A DNA stretch of 64,000 nt from assembly GCF_048264025.1 (NCBI RefSeq), contig NZ_JBLXDN010000003.1, positions 162,623 through 226,622 on the forward strand, in the 5' to 3' direction. Below are positions 17,587 through 26,504 of this stretch, in pieces (positions within the stretch are counted from its first letter, which is position 1; each line of letters opens with the position of its first letter). Made by a program: the position numbers and the translations under genes. The notes under the pieces are model-generated. The model saw only the letters and a list, made by a program, of their open reading frames with translations. It did no database searches and was not told the DNA's origin. Origin of the DNA: Nitrincola sp048264025. Lineage in GTDB: Bacteria; Pseudomonadota; Gammaproteobacteria; Pseudomonadales; Balneatricaceae.

Positions 17587-18587
17587 TTCAGCAGTTCCAG
17601 GCGCTCAGTCAGCGCAGGCAGGGATTCTTCAGTAAACAGCATCAGCAGATTGCAGTGTGTTGTACTGTCAGCGATTCGGTAATCAATCTCGATACACAGT
17701 AATTGCTGATTCGCAGTCGGACTGTGCTCAAAACGAGGTGACTCAGAATGAAGGCCAAGAATACGAGGTGTACCTCGGCTGAGTGACAAGTCCAGCAGCT
17801 TGCTGAAGTTAGACAGGAATGCACCCGTAAGCACGTTGGCAATATCCATCAGAACGGCGCGCTCGGTGGTTTCGGTAAGCTCACCTTGGTAATGCAATAA
17901 ATTAGCTAGATCAGTAATGGATGAGTCCTGAAAAATCAGCAGGGCTTCACCCGCAATTCCCAGACCGCAGAATCCCTGGCAAACAGTTGTGGCCGGTTGC
18001 TCCCCCGAGGCTGTTTTGAGTGCAATGGCCAGATCTTGGGTGGTAATGCGATCAACACGGGGAACGGGTAGGTGAATGAACCGCTGTAACACGTCGGCCA
18101 ACTGACTTGCTGTGCGTCCCATGGCGATATTGGCCACTTCCTGCACCGAGTCTGTAAGGCTGTCGGGTATGCTTAAGAGCATGTCGGTGGATGCGGGTGA
18201 ATCGCGAGGCTCCAGTTCATCAATCAGACCGTAGTCTTTCAGAGATCCAGTCAGCAACTCTGCATTGATGGGTTTGGCGATAAATCCAAGCGCACCCAAT
18301 GCCATAACCCGCTTTCTGGCTGTTTGCTGTACATCACCAGAAACGACGACAGTCAGGCAGGGCAGGTCATCACGTCGAATACGCTCCAATACCTCATAAC
18401 CATCCATAATCGGCATATTCAGATCAAGAAACAGCAGGTGCCCCTTGCCTAAGCGTATCGCCTCAAGGGCTTTCAGACCATGCTCAGCAAAGGTGATATC
18501 AACATTCCAGTGTTTGAGTGCACGACCCATTTGGTTTCTGGCGAGCTGAGAGTCATCGCAGATAACGACAGGGATCGGCTGTGCCAC
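17583..18587 (-). CDS. Response regulator fused to a CheC-like domain
   Basis: The product is 334 aa. The receiver domain (about 5-118) has acidic D11/D12, phosphoacceptor D55 and K105. Residues about 140-330 resemble CheC/CheX phosphatases, with two pseudo-symmetric ExxN-type motifs: E150-VA-N153 and D248-IA-N251, the second with Asp replacing Glu. CheC-family domains dephosphorylate phospho-receivers, so this may be a self-limiting or partner-directed phosphatase. No kinase gene is adjacent. The gene overlaps the downstream diguanylate cyclase as ATGA, linking it to c-di-GMP signalling; that link is inference. Confidence 0.82.
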   Translation of the reverse strand: MAQPIPVVICDDSQLARNQMGRALKHWNVDITFAEHGLKALEAIRLGKGHLLFLDLNMPIMDGYEVLERIRRDDLPCLTVVVSGDVQQTARKRVMALGALGFIAKPINAELLTGSLKDYGLIDELEPRDSPASTDMLLSIPDSLTDSVQEVANIAMGRTASQLADVLQRFIHLPVPRVDRITTQDLAIALKTASGEQPATTVCQGFCGLGIAGEALLIFQDSSITDLANLLHYQGELTETTERAVLMDIANVLTGAFLSNFSKLLDLSLSRGTPRILGLHSESPRFEHSPTANQQLLCIEIDYRIADSTTHCNLLMLFTEESLPALTERLELLK

Positions 18588-18680
18588 AGGCTACTGCTCC
18601 GGTTCTGAATGTATAAAATTTAACCGACTGATGTTAAACAAAAAATGGGCAGCATGCAATGGATACTCCAGCGACCTGAG

Positions 18681-20951
18681 CTAGGCCTCATCAAAATCAG
18701 TGCCGCTTTGCGGGTTCGAACGGGCTTCATCCGGTTGTTGCTCCAGGCCCTTTTCGGCGCTACGAGATGCTGGGGTGCTGACCAGATTAAGTGGTGCCGG
18801 TGGTGCGGATCCATCCTTGTTCTGACCGAAGTACATGGTCAAATGCGGGAAAGGAATCTCAATACCCGCTGCATCTAAATGGCGTTTTACCAGTCGGTTG
18901 TAGGCTCGACCCACTGACCACTGTGAGCCAGGCAGGGTCTTGATTCGTACACGAATATTAACCGCGCTGTCAGCCAGTTCTGAGACGCCCTGAACTTCCA
19001 GTTCACCCATAATATCTTTGCTTTGTTCAGGATCACTCATCAGTTCATCAAAGGCTGCACGCAGATGCACTGTTACTTCGTCAGTATCTTCACGATAGGC
19101 CACTCCATAATCACCGACATGGAAACCATAACCGCGCATATAGTTGGACACAGTGGTAATAGAGGAGAAGGGAATCAAGTGATAAGTACCGAAGCGGTCA
19201 CGTAACCCTAACGAGCGAATTGTGAGGTTTTCTGCCGTACCGGTAATGCCATCGGCAGTGACAACATCCCCGCTGTTTATAGCATTTTCCAACTGAATGA
19301 AAATACCGGTGATGACATCTTTAACCAGCGTTTGGGCACCAAAGCCGATGGCCAGACCCACAACACCGGCACCGGCAATCAGTGGTCCAATATTCAGTCC
19401 CAGCTCTGCCAGGGTTATCATTACTGTAAATACGATCAGTGTGATCATCACGGCATTGCTTAACAGCTTTAGCAGGGTTTGCTGGCGCGCGCTGGCGGCT
19501 CCGCGGCCTGTATGTGGGCTAATTTGGTGTTCAATCCAACTGGCAAAAGCGATCCAGATCAGCTTGGCAATAAGCAAGATAATGGCTACTGACAAGACCG
19601 TTCCCAATATGCGGCTACCGCTGTCTGAGCTGAGCCAGTCAGTAAAGTTAAACAAAGACCAGGCATCCAGAACAAAGGCGAACACTACCAGCATGATGAC
19701 CAGTCGCACAAATTTTAATGAGGTGGGAATGAACTCGTTCAGGCGTGCTTCCAATGCCGGAAAGCGGGCTCTCAAGTCATCGGAAACCTGCACCTGACGG
19801 GAGATGACCTGCGTTAGCAGTGCTGAAATAAACAACCCCACGACAATAGCCAGAAGGGTTTGCAGGCTGGCTTGTAATATCACCGGTAGAGCATCTTCGG
19901 GGCGTATGGCCGTAACCAGTAACAAGCCGGCAAAATAGGCGATCGCCAATAGATGCCAGCTGCGTGCCAGCATATTCAAAATAACTGTGGTAAAGGCAAA
20001 ATCTGCTTTTTCGGCCTGTTCACTGATACTTTGAGCCACGCGCTTTTTGTTCTGCAAAATAATGGCCAGTGCATAGGCAAAAGCAGTCAACATGACCAGC
20101 AGGCTGACAAGATGGCCCAAGGCGGGCGCCGCATAAAAGTTTACTACTGGCACCAGTAGCAACATGCCGTAACCGATAAAGCTGCTGATTTTAGCTAACC
20201 AGGCATTCCAATAGGCGGCCGTTTCAGCACAGAAGGGTAGCAGCCGCAAGCCGTTATAGCGTGCAGAAAAGAATAACCGCACCAGTGATTTGAACACTTC
20301 AATGACGAGGAATGCATTCAAGAAGAGTGACTGAACCATGCTCATTTCACCCAGCTCACCAATCAGGAAGAGGGCGACACTGTAACCTGTAACCCAGGCC
20401 AGCAGAATGGTCAGCAGATCCACCAGCAGGGCCCCAAGAACAATCAACAGCCGAGATACCAACCGACCTGCACCGGGTTTGGTGCTGACCAGATTATCGG
20501 CATAGCGGAACAGCGGTATGGCCAGTTTACGCAGCACAAAGTAACTGATCAGCGTAGCAATAATGATGTAAAGAAAGTTAAGGGCATATGGCACCATCAG
20601 ATGCCAGTCGCTATTACCGAGTTTGGTGATAACTTCCAAAGCTTCTAACACCTGTTGCGTCATTTGCTGCGCAAAGGCTTGAGTGGTGTCGGCTATCTGG
20701 CGAATCAGAGACGCCTTCGGCTCTTCTGTCGTCTCGGTTTTTTCCGGGTCGGCCAGTGCGCGCAGTTCGCTGATAAGCTGGTCACGGGTTTCCGGATTTT
20801 CGAGCAGATCGGCCAGCAACGCGCTTGAGGGCTTATTGTCGGTCGACTCAGTCGTTTCCTGAGCGAACAATGAAGTTGAAGTGAAGCTGGCAATTAACAG
20901 CAGCAAGAAAGCCAGGGAGAGGCGGGTAATGATTGGTTGAGACGTCAGCAT
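18681..20951 (-). CDS. Large MscS-family mechanosensitive channel (YbiO/MscK-like group)
   Basis: The product is 756 aa. A signal peptide (about 1-30, ending SLFA-QET) precedes a charged periplasmic stretch (about 31-110) and some ten hydrophobic segments up to about residue 540. The MscS core follows, with pore helix GAGVVGLAIGFGAQTLVKDV (about 550-570) and the beta-domain stretch ENAINSGDVVTADG. It ends in IEIPFPHLTMYFG plus a polar tail. The size and N-terminal extension resemble YbiO more than the 1,100-residue MscK; the paralogue cannot be fixed by eye. It starts 11 bases after rnfE, so it is likely in the same transcript. Confidence 0.88.
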   Translation of the reverse strand: MLTSQPIITRLSLAFLLLLIASFTSTSLFAQETTESTDNKPSSALLADLLENPETRDQLISELRALADPEKTETTEEPKASLIRQIADTTQAFAQQMTQQVLEALEVITKLGNSDWHLMVPYALNFLYIIIATLISYFVLRKLAIPLFRYADNLVSTKPGAGRLVSRLLIVLGALLVDLLTILLAWVTGYSVALFLIGELGEMSMVQSLFLNAFLVIEVFKSLVRLFFSARYNGLRLLPFCAETAAYWNAWLAKISSFIGYGMLLLVPVVNFYAAPALGHLVSLLVMLTAFAYALAIILQNKKRVAQSISEQAEKADFAFTTVILNMLARSWHLLAIAYFAGLLLVTAIRPEDALPVILQASLQTLLAIVVGLFISALLTQVISRQVQVSDDLRARFPALEARLNEFIPTSLKFVRLVIMLVVFAFVLDAWSLFNFTDWLSSDSGSRILGTVLSVAIILLIAKLIWIAFASWIEHQISPHTGRGAASARQQTLLKLLSNAVMITLIVFTVMITLAELGLNIGPLIAGAGVVGLAIGFGAQTLVKDVITGIFIQLENAINSGDVVTADGITGTAENLTIRSLGLRDRFGTYHLIPFSSITTVSNYMRGYGFHVGDYGVAYREDTDEVTVHLRAAFDELMSDPEQSKDIMGELEVQGVSELADSAVNIRVRIKTLPGSQWSVGRAYNRLVKRHLDAAGIEIPFPHLTMYFGQNKDGSAPPAPLNLVSTPASRSAEKGLEQQPDEARSNPQSGTDFDEA

Positions 20952-20962
20952 AAAATCCTGTG

Positions 20963-21670
20963 TTATCCGGTAATTCTGACCCGCTTGGTGGGCACGGGCT
21001 CCACATCTTGTTTTTTGATACGCTCAGCGCGCGTTTTCAGTTTAGCATCGATGATATTTTTCAATGCAATCAGCAATCCCATGCCGACAAAGGCTCCAGG
21101 AGGAAGTGCTGCGAACAGAAAGCCACGATAGTCTTCAATTAGGGTAATTTGCCAGCCCCGTGCGAAGTCGCCAAATAACAGATGCATGTTGCTGAACAAG
21201 GTACCGGCACCCAGTGCTTCTCGCATGGCACCCAGCAGCATCAACACCAGTGTGAAACCTATCCCCATCATCAATCCATCTGTCACGGCGGCAGGCACGG
21301 AGTTGCGCGAAGCAAAGGCATCAGCACGTCCCATAATGGCGCAGTTGGTAACGATCAACGGGATAAAAATGCCTAGAATCAGGTAGAGTTCATAGGTGAG
21401 TGCCTGCATCAGCAGTTCTATAGCAGTAACAAAGGCGGCAATAATCATGACGAAAATCGGTAAACGCACGGCCTCGGGCACCTGATGGCGAAACAAGGAT
21501 ACCGTCAGATTGGAGCCTACCAGTACCACGGTAGTCGCCAGGCCTAGGCCTATGGCATTAACGACACTGCCGGTAACCGCCAGCAGTGGACACAAGCCCA
21601 ACAGCTGTACCAAAGCAGGGTTGTTATGCCACAGGCCATCCAGGGTAATTTTTCTATACTCAGGATTCAT
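20963..21670 (-). CDS. rnfE: Rnf/Rsx electron transport complex subunit E
   Basis: The product is 235 aa, an integral membrane protein of about six helices homologous to RnfA and NqrD. Visible are NPALVQLLGLCPLLAVT (about 17-33) and ITNCAIMGRADAFASRN-like residues around 110-126 that include the conserved cysteine. It forms the membrane core that couples ferredoxin:NAD+ electron transfer to ion pumping, or, as Rsx, reduces SoxR. The start overlaps the end of rnfG by 11 bases. It is the last gene of the six-gene rnf set. Confidence 0.95.
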   Translation of the reverse strand: MNPEYRKITLDGLWHNNPALVQLLGLCPLLAVTGSVVNAIGLGLATTVVLVGSNLTVSLFRHQVPEAVRLPIFVMIIAAFVTAIELLMQALTYELYLILGIFIPLIVTNCAIMGRADAFASRNSVPAAVTDGLMMGIGFTLVLMLLGAMREALGAGTLFSNMHLLFGDFARGWQITLIEDYRGFLFAALPPGAFVGMGLLIALKNIIDAKLKTRAERIKKQDVEPVPTKRVRITG

Positions 21671-22322
21671 GTGGACTACCTCGCTCGATGGTGTTTTGCG
21701 GTTGATTAAACGGCATTAATATCTGAGTTTTACGCTGTTCATAGTAGCGAAGAACTGCCGCTACCTGCTTAACAATAGCACGGGGTGTAATGGTTGCGCC
21801 GGTAAACTGGTCAAACTGTCCGCCATCTTTACGTACCTTCCAGCGGCTGTCCTCCTCGCCGAGCCAGCGTTGATCATTGAAACTCAAAATCCAGTTTGAT
21901 TTATCCAGTTCAATTTTATCTCCCAGTCCGGGCGTTTCCCTGTGCCCGATCACTCTGACACCGGCCACGCGACCATCGCGCCAGATTCCCACTAACAGAT
22001 TTATATCACCGCTGTAGCCTTCTGCGGTGGTGACCGGCAGGATCACCGCCTCAACACGACCATCAACAATACTTTGGAAAACCTTGATAGGTTGTGTCAT
22101 ACCCAACTCGGGTGCGGGTACCTCCAATACCTGCAAGTGCAGGTTGGGATCCAGTTGCTGGGGCAGAATTTCATAGAGTGCCCTTGCCTGATGGGCTTCC
22201 CGGTTAGCAGCGATGCGCTCCTGGGTTAATACCTGAGTAATGGCGATCAGACCGGCCGTCACCGCTGCAAAAATGGCAATGCCAGCGGTGTTGCGACGAA
22301 TACTAGCGAGTAGATCCTGCAT
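21660..22322 (-). CDS. rnfG: Rnf complex subunit G (FMN-binding)
   Basis: The product is 220 aa. One N-terminal transmembrane helix (about 13-33) anchors a periplasmic FMN-binding domain. The covalent FMN attachment motif is visible as FTGATITPRAI (around residue 180), where the second threonine is the modified residue in the family. It passes electrons from RnfD/C to the next carrier. It lies one base after rnfD and overlaps rnfE. Confidence 0.95.
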   Translation of the reverse strand: MQDLLASIRRNTAGIAIFAAVTAGLIAITQVLTQERIAANREAHQARALYEILPQQLDPNLHLQVLEVPAPELGMTQPIKVFQSIVDGRVEAVILPVTTAEGYSGDINLLVGIWRDGRVAGVRVIGHRETPGLGDKIELDKSNWILSFNDQRWLGEEDSRWKVRKDGGQFDQFTGATITPRAIVKQVAAVLRYYEQRKTQILMPFNQPQNTIERGSPHES

Positions 22323-22323
22323 G

Positions 22324-23382
22324 CTACTGCCCTCCGCCTATACCGCGTTTAGCCCGCCGATGCCCATAGCTGCGTGGCTGGGTGTAGTGATCGATGAATG
22401 GGGCTGACAGATTCATCAGCAAAATGGCAAATGCCACAGCATCCGGGTAGTTACCCCAGGTGCGGATGATGTAAACCAGTAGACCCACGCCTATACCGAA
22501 CACCACCTTGCCACGGTTACTGGAGGCACAGGAAACCGGATCAGTGGCAATAAAGAAAGCCCCCATCATCGTGGCACCGACACCAATATGCACAAACGGA
22601 TCAGCAAAGCTGGAAGGGTCACCGGCATAGAAAAGGCTGGAGAGTAGGAATAGCGTACCGATCATGGCAAAGGGCGCATGCCAGGTAATCACTTTGCGGT
22701 AGATCAGAAAAATACCGCCCATCATCCAGGCCGCACTGATGCTGTACCAGGCAAATACGCCTTTACTGAGTACAGTAGAGCTGCGCCAGACTTCTTCAGT
22801 TGTCATGCCTGCACGATGCTTGAGTACTTCCAGTGGTGTTGCACCGGTATAGCCATCGATCAGACTATGATCCACCGAGGTGAAAATGATCCGCAGAGTT
22901 TCACCCAGGTGGGTCAGGGCTGACCAGTCGTTGTCAATGAGTACAAAAGGTGCATTCCATTGGCTCATCTCGACCGGAAAGGAAATCAGTAGCAGGGCAT
23001 AGGCAACCATAGCCGGGTTAAAGGGGTTGTTGCCCAGGCCACCGTATAAATGCTTGGCAATCACAATCGCGGTAAACACGCCGATAACAATGATCCACCA
23101 AGGTGCAAACGGCGGGATGGCCAGTGCCAGCAGCACTCCGGTGACTAGCGCACTGCCATCTCTGAGGAAAAAGCCCAGTGGGCGTTTGCGTAGTCGCAGG
23201 CAAGCCGCTTCAAATACTAACGCGCAGCTACAGGCCAATAGCAGTTGAATCAGACTTCCCCAGCCAAAGAAAAGGGTCAGTGCCAGCAGTGCCGGTAGGG
23301 TAGCCAATAACACCAGGCGCATGACGCGATCGGTAGCATTCGCTTTGGAAACATGTGGTGAGCTCAGGTGAATCAGTGCCAT
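22324..23382 (-). CDS. rnfD: Rnf complex subunit D
   Basis: The product is 352 aa, a polytopic membrane protein homologous to NqrB. The start MALIHLSSPHVSKANATDR is typical of the family, and the FMN-linkage motif DGYTGATPLEVLK is present around residue 180. It carries a covalently bound FMN and forms part of the membrane electron path. The start shares one base with the rnfC stop (TAATG). Confidence 0.95.
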   Translation of the reverse strand: MALIHLSSPHVSKANATDRVMRLVLLATLPALLALTLFFGWGSLIQLLLACSCALVFEAACLRLRKRPLGFFLRDGSALVTGVLLALAIPPFAPWWIIVIGVFTAIVIAKHLYGGLGNNPFNPAMVAYALLLISFPVEMSQWNAPFVLIDNDWSALTHLGETLRIIFTSVDHSLIDGYTGATPLEVLKHRAGMTTEEVWRSSTVLSKGVFAWYSISAAWMMGGIFLIYRKVITWHAPFAMIGTLFLLSSLFYAGDPSSFADPFVHIGVGATMMGAFFIATDPVSCASSNRGKVVFGIGVGLLVYIIRTWGNYPDAVAFAILLMNLSAPFIDHYTQPRSYGHRRAKRGIGGGQ

Positions 23383-25085
23383 CAGTTCTGTTCTCCTGCG
23401 GCGCGTTGCCAGGCCTGTTCGGCCGCGTCAGCACTCTGCTCAAGTTGGATAACGGTAGCGTCCAGTTTATCCGTGCCTTCGAGACCTTTTTCACGCGCAT
23501 TCTTGAGTGCCTCACGGGCTTTTTTCAGCTTGGTGCGGGCGATGGACGCAGCTGTTTTCAATTTCTTCAATTCGGCTTCCTGATCGGGAGGCGCGGAGCT
23601 GCTTAATGCAACTTCAGCTTCAGCTTTCTTGCGGGCCTGGTCGCGTGCAGCGGCTTCGGCGCGCTCTTTACGGCGGAGTTCTTTCTCTTCCACTTCGCGT
23701 GCCAGGCGAGCCTGACGAGCTTCAAAGCGTTCACGTGCCTGAGCCGCTTTCAGTTGTTCGGCTTGTTCATTACGGATTTCAGATTTGGCAAAACGATAAT
23801 GCTGCACCAAAGGGATATTGCTGGGGCAAACATAGGCACAGGCGCCACACTCGATGCAGTCAAACAGGTTGTGATGACGGGCCTTGTCAAACTCCCGGCC
23901 TTTGGCAAACCAGTATAGCTGTTGTGGCAGCAACGAAGCAGGACATACCTGTTCACACATGCCACAACGAATGCAGGGCTGTGCCGGTGGTGCCGGTGGC
24001 ATCTCTTCACGTGTTGCGGCAATAATACAGTTAGTGGTTTTAATCACCGGGATACGGTCATCTTCCACCGAAATGCCCATCATCGGTCCACCCATGACCA
24101 AACGGAACAGGCGTGAGCGATCTACATCGGCGGATTCCAACAGAGTAGAGAAAGGCGTGCCGATCAGAACTTCATAGTTCTGCCGGTGACCCAAAGCAAA
24201 GCCAGTCAGGGTGACAATACGTGAAATCAGCGGTTCACCAAGTTCCACCGCACGATACACGGCGGCGGCTGTGCCGACATTCTGACAGACTATGCCGACA
24301 TCGGCGGGTATTGATCCGCTGGGTATTTCCACATCTGTCAGCAGTTGAATCAGTTGTTTTTCACCGCCGGAGGGGTAGCGTGTTGGCACCACCATCAGGT
24401 CGATAGGCAGATTACGTTTTCGAATGGCTTCCCGCAGCGCTTTGATGGCATTGGGTTTGTTATCTTCAATACCGATAAGCGTATGACTGGGCTCGAGAAT
24501 GTGGGCAATGATTTCGATACCAGACAGTATTTCGTCCGAACGTTCGCGCATTAGTGCGTCGTCGGCCGTAATATAAGGCTCACACTCGGCGGCATTAATG
24601 ATCAGGGTGTTAACGATATGGTCCTGACCCAGATTCAGCTTGATATCGGTTGGGAAACCCGCTCCGCCGAGCCCGGCAATACCGGATTCGCGGATATGCC
24701 GAATCAGATTTTTTTTACTGACACTGCGATAGTCCGGTAAGAGTTCGCGTTCGATCCAGCGATCTTCACCATCAGTTTCAATGACGATACAAGGCGATTC
24801 CAATCCGGACGCGTGGGGTACAGGTTGCAGACCAATATAGGCGATGATTCCTGAGCTGGGCGCGTGAATAGCCGCACTGATATGGCCATTAGGCTCGGCA
24901 ATTTTTTCGCCCTTGAGAACCGCCTGTCCGACTTCAACCAGTGGCGTAGCGGCTTTGCCGATATGCTGCTGCAGTGGCAATATCAGACGTGAAGGCAGCG
25001 GTGCCTGACGAATCGGTGCGCCCAGTGACTGGCGCTTGTTTTCCGGCGGATGAACCCCGCCATGAAAGCTGTAAACCCGACTCAT
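23382..25085 (-). CDS. rnfC: Rnf complex subunit C (NADH/ferredoxin-side subunit)
   Basis: The product is 567 aa. The N-terminal start HPPENKRQSLGAPI and the glycine-rich FMN/NADH region (around GLGGAGFPTDIKLN) are followed by two [4Fe-4S] motifs, CIRCGMCEQVCPASLLP and CIECGACAYVCPSNIP. The remaining about 130 residues form an alanine/lysine/glutamate-rich, probably coiled-coil tail. E. coli RsxC is longer (about 740 aa) because its repeat-rich tail is longer, so this tail is short but not broken. The start overlaps the rnfB stop as ATGA. Confidence 0.95.
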   Translation of the reverse strand: MSRVYSFHGGVHPPENKRQSLGAPIRQAPLPSRLILPLQQHIGKAATPLVEVGQAVLKGEKIAEPNGHISAAIHAPSSGIIAYIGLQPVPHASGLESPCIVIETDGEDRWIERELLPDYRSVSKKNLIRHIRESGIAGLGGAGFPTDIKLNLGQDHIVNTLIINAAECEPYITADDALMRERSDEILSGIEIIAHILEPSHTLIGIEDNKPNAIKALREAIRKRNLPIDLMVVPTRYPSGGEKQLIQLLTDVEIPSGSIPADVGIVCQNVGTAAAVYRAVELGEPLISRIVTLTGFALGHRQNYEVLIGTPFSTLLESADVDRSRLFRLVMGGPMMGISVEDDRIPVIKTTNCIIAATREEMPPAPPAQPCIRCGMCEQVCPASLLPQQLYWFAKGREFDKARHHNLFDCIECGACAYVCPSNIPLVQHYRFAKSEIRNEQAEQLKAAQARERFEARQARLAREVEEKELRRKERAEAAARDQARKKAEAEVALSSSAPPDQEAELKKLKTAASIARTKLKKAREALKNAREKGLEGTDKLDATVIQLEQSADAAEQAWQRAAGEQN

Positions 25086-25681
25086 TGTGAACCTCCCTGC
25101 AGCAGATGTCCCCGACCACGGTCAGTGAGAATCAGGTTGGGATCAGAGACTGGCGCGGGCCATTTCCAGTTGGCCGGGGTAACAGGTAGTGGCAGCATAT
25201 CAATACAATCTACAGGGCAGGGTTCAACACAGAGATCACAGCCGGTGCACTCACTGACGATGACGGTGTGCATCTGTTTCGCCGCTCCCAGAATGGCATC
25301 CACAGGACAGGCCTGAATGCACTTGGTGCAGCCGATGCACTCATCTTCACGAATATAGGCCACCGTTTTAGCTTGTTCTTCACCGTGTTCAGCATCCAGT
25401 GGGACGACTTCACGGTCCAGCAGGTCAGCCAGGGATTCGATGGTACTCTGGCCCCCCGGCGGACATTTGTTGATGGCATCGCCACTGGATATAGCTTCAG
25501 CATAGGGGCGACAGCCGGGATAGCCGCACTGACCGCACTGAGTCTGTGGCAGTAATGCATCTATCTGGTCGACAATCGGATCACCCTCGACACGAAAGCG
25601 CACTGAGGCATATCCCAGGATCACCCCGAAGACACTGGCTAATGCCAATAGAATTAAAACAGCTGTCAGAATGATTGTCAT
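25082..25681 (-). CDS. rnfB: Rnf complex subunit B (iron-sulfur)
   Basis: The product is 199 aa. An N-terminal transmembrane helix (about 3-24) is followed by the Fe-S domain motif CGQCGYPGCRPYAEAI and a two-[4Fe-4S] ferredoxin domain (CIGCTKCIQACPVDAI and CTGCDLCVEPCPVDCI). It receives electrons from ferredoxin on the cytoplasmic side. It lies 13 bases after rnfA and overlaps rnfC. Confidence 0.96.
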   Translation of the reverse strand: MTIILTAVLILLALASVFGVILGYASVRFRVEGDPIVDQIDALLPQTQCGQCGYPGCRPYAEAISSGDAINKCPPGGQSTIESLADLLDREVVPLDAEHGEEQAKTVAYIREDECIGCTKCIQACPVDAILGAAKQMHTVIVSECTGCDLCVEPCPVDCIDMLPLPVTPANWKWPAPVSDPNLILTDRGRGHLLQGGSQ

Positions 25682-25694
25682 ACAGCGGCTTCCC

Positions 25695-26276
25695 TCAAAC
25701 CCTGACCAGACCGGTAAAGCCCATGAAGGCCAACGACATCAGTCCGGCCGTCACCATGCCGATGGCCGCTCCGCGAAAGGTAACGGGTACATCGGCAACG
25801 GCAATGCGTTCACGCAGAGCAGAGAAGAGCACCAGGGCCATGGAAAAGCCCACGGCTGCCCCAAAGCCATAGGCAATGGATTCCAGGAAGTTATTTTGCT
25901 TCTGAATATTTAACAGGGCGACGCCCAGCACCGCACAGTTGGTGGTGATGAGTGGTAGATAAATACCCAAGAGTTTGTGCAACAAGGGACTGGTTTTGTG
26001 TACCACCATTTCGGTGAACTGCACGACCACAGCAATCACCAGAATAAAGGCGATGGTGCGTAGCCAGGTGATGTCAAAGGGCAGCAACAGGTAACGGTAC
26101 ACCAGGTAGCTGCAGACTGACGCCAGCGTCAGCACAAAGGTTGTGGCGAGTGACATGCCCATGGCGGTTTCCAGTTTATTGGAAACCCCCATAAATGGAC
26201 AAAGCCCTAAAAATTGCACCAGAACAAAGTTGTTCACTAGTACGGTGCTTATCAGGATAAGAAGAAATTCATTCAT
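25695..26276 (-). CDS. rnfA: Rnf/Rsx electron transport complex subunit A
   Basis: The product is 193 aa from the ATG at 26276 (MNEFLLILISTVLVNNFVLV), exactly the E. coli RsxA length; the nine-codon upstream extension is not conserved. It is a six-helix membrane protein with the conserved FLGLCPFMGVS and TTNCAVLGVAL cysteine segments, which in the family place an iron-sulfur centre with RnfE. It is the first gene of rnfABCDGE. The 228 bases to the cysN stop hold its promoter; no operator was identified. Confidence 0.95.
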   Translation of the reverse strand: MNEFLLILISTVLVNNFVLVQFLGLCPFMGVSNKLETAMGMSLATTFVLTLASVCSYLVYRYLLLPFDITWLRTIAFILVIAVVVQFTEMVVHKTSPLLHKLLGIYLPLITTNCAVLGVALLNIQKQNNFLESIAYGFGAAVGFSMALVLFSALRERIAVADVPVTFRGAAIGMVTAGLMSLAFMGFTGLVRV

Positions 26277-26504
26277 ACTCTTGGTCAGCGTGTCCTGAAT
26301 CAACGAGCGAAGAAGGTGCCGGTTTGGCTATTCTGTTATGTTAACGGATTCAGCCCCTGCGGGTACAGATGCAGATCATTGATCCAGCGCAACTCTACCG
26401 CACTTCAACAGCACTTCAGGGGCTAAATTTCTTTTACCTTCAAAGATATAAGCTCAAGCCTATATGTTTATATGTAGCTAATATATGTTTGGCTAGTGCG
26501 GCAA

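Noticed and set aside
26352..26424. Inverted pair AGCCCCTG … CAGGGGCT between cysN and rnfA as a structured RNA or terminator
   Set aside because: The arms are only 8 bp, separated by 57 bases, with no T run and no convincing inner structure.
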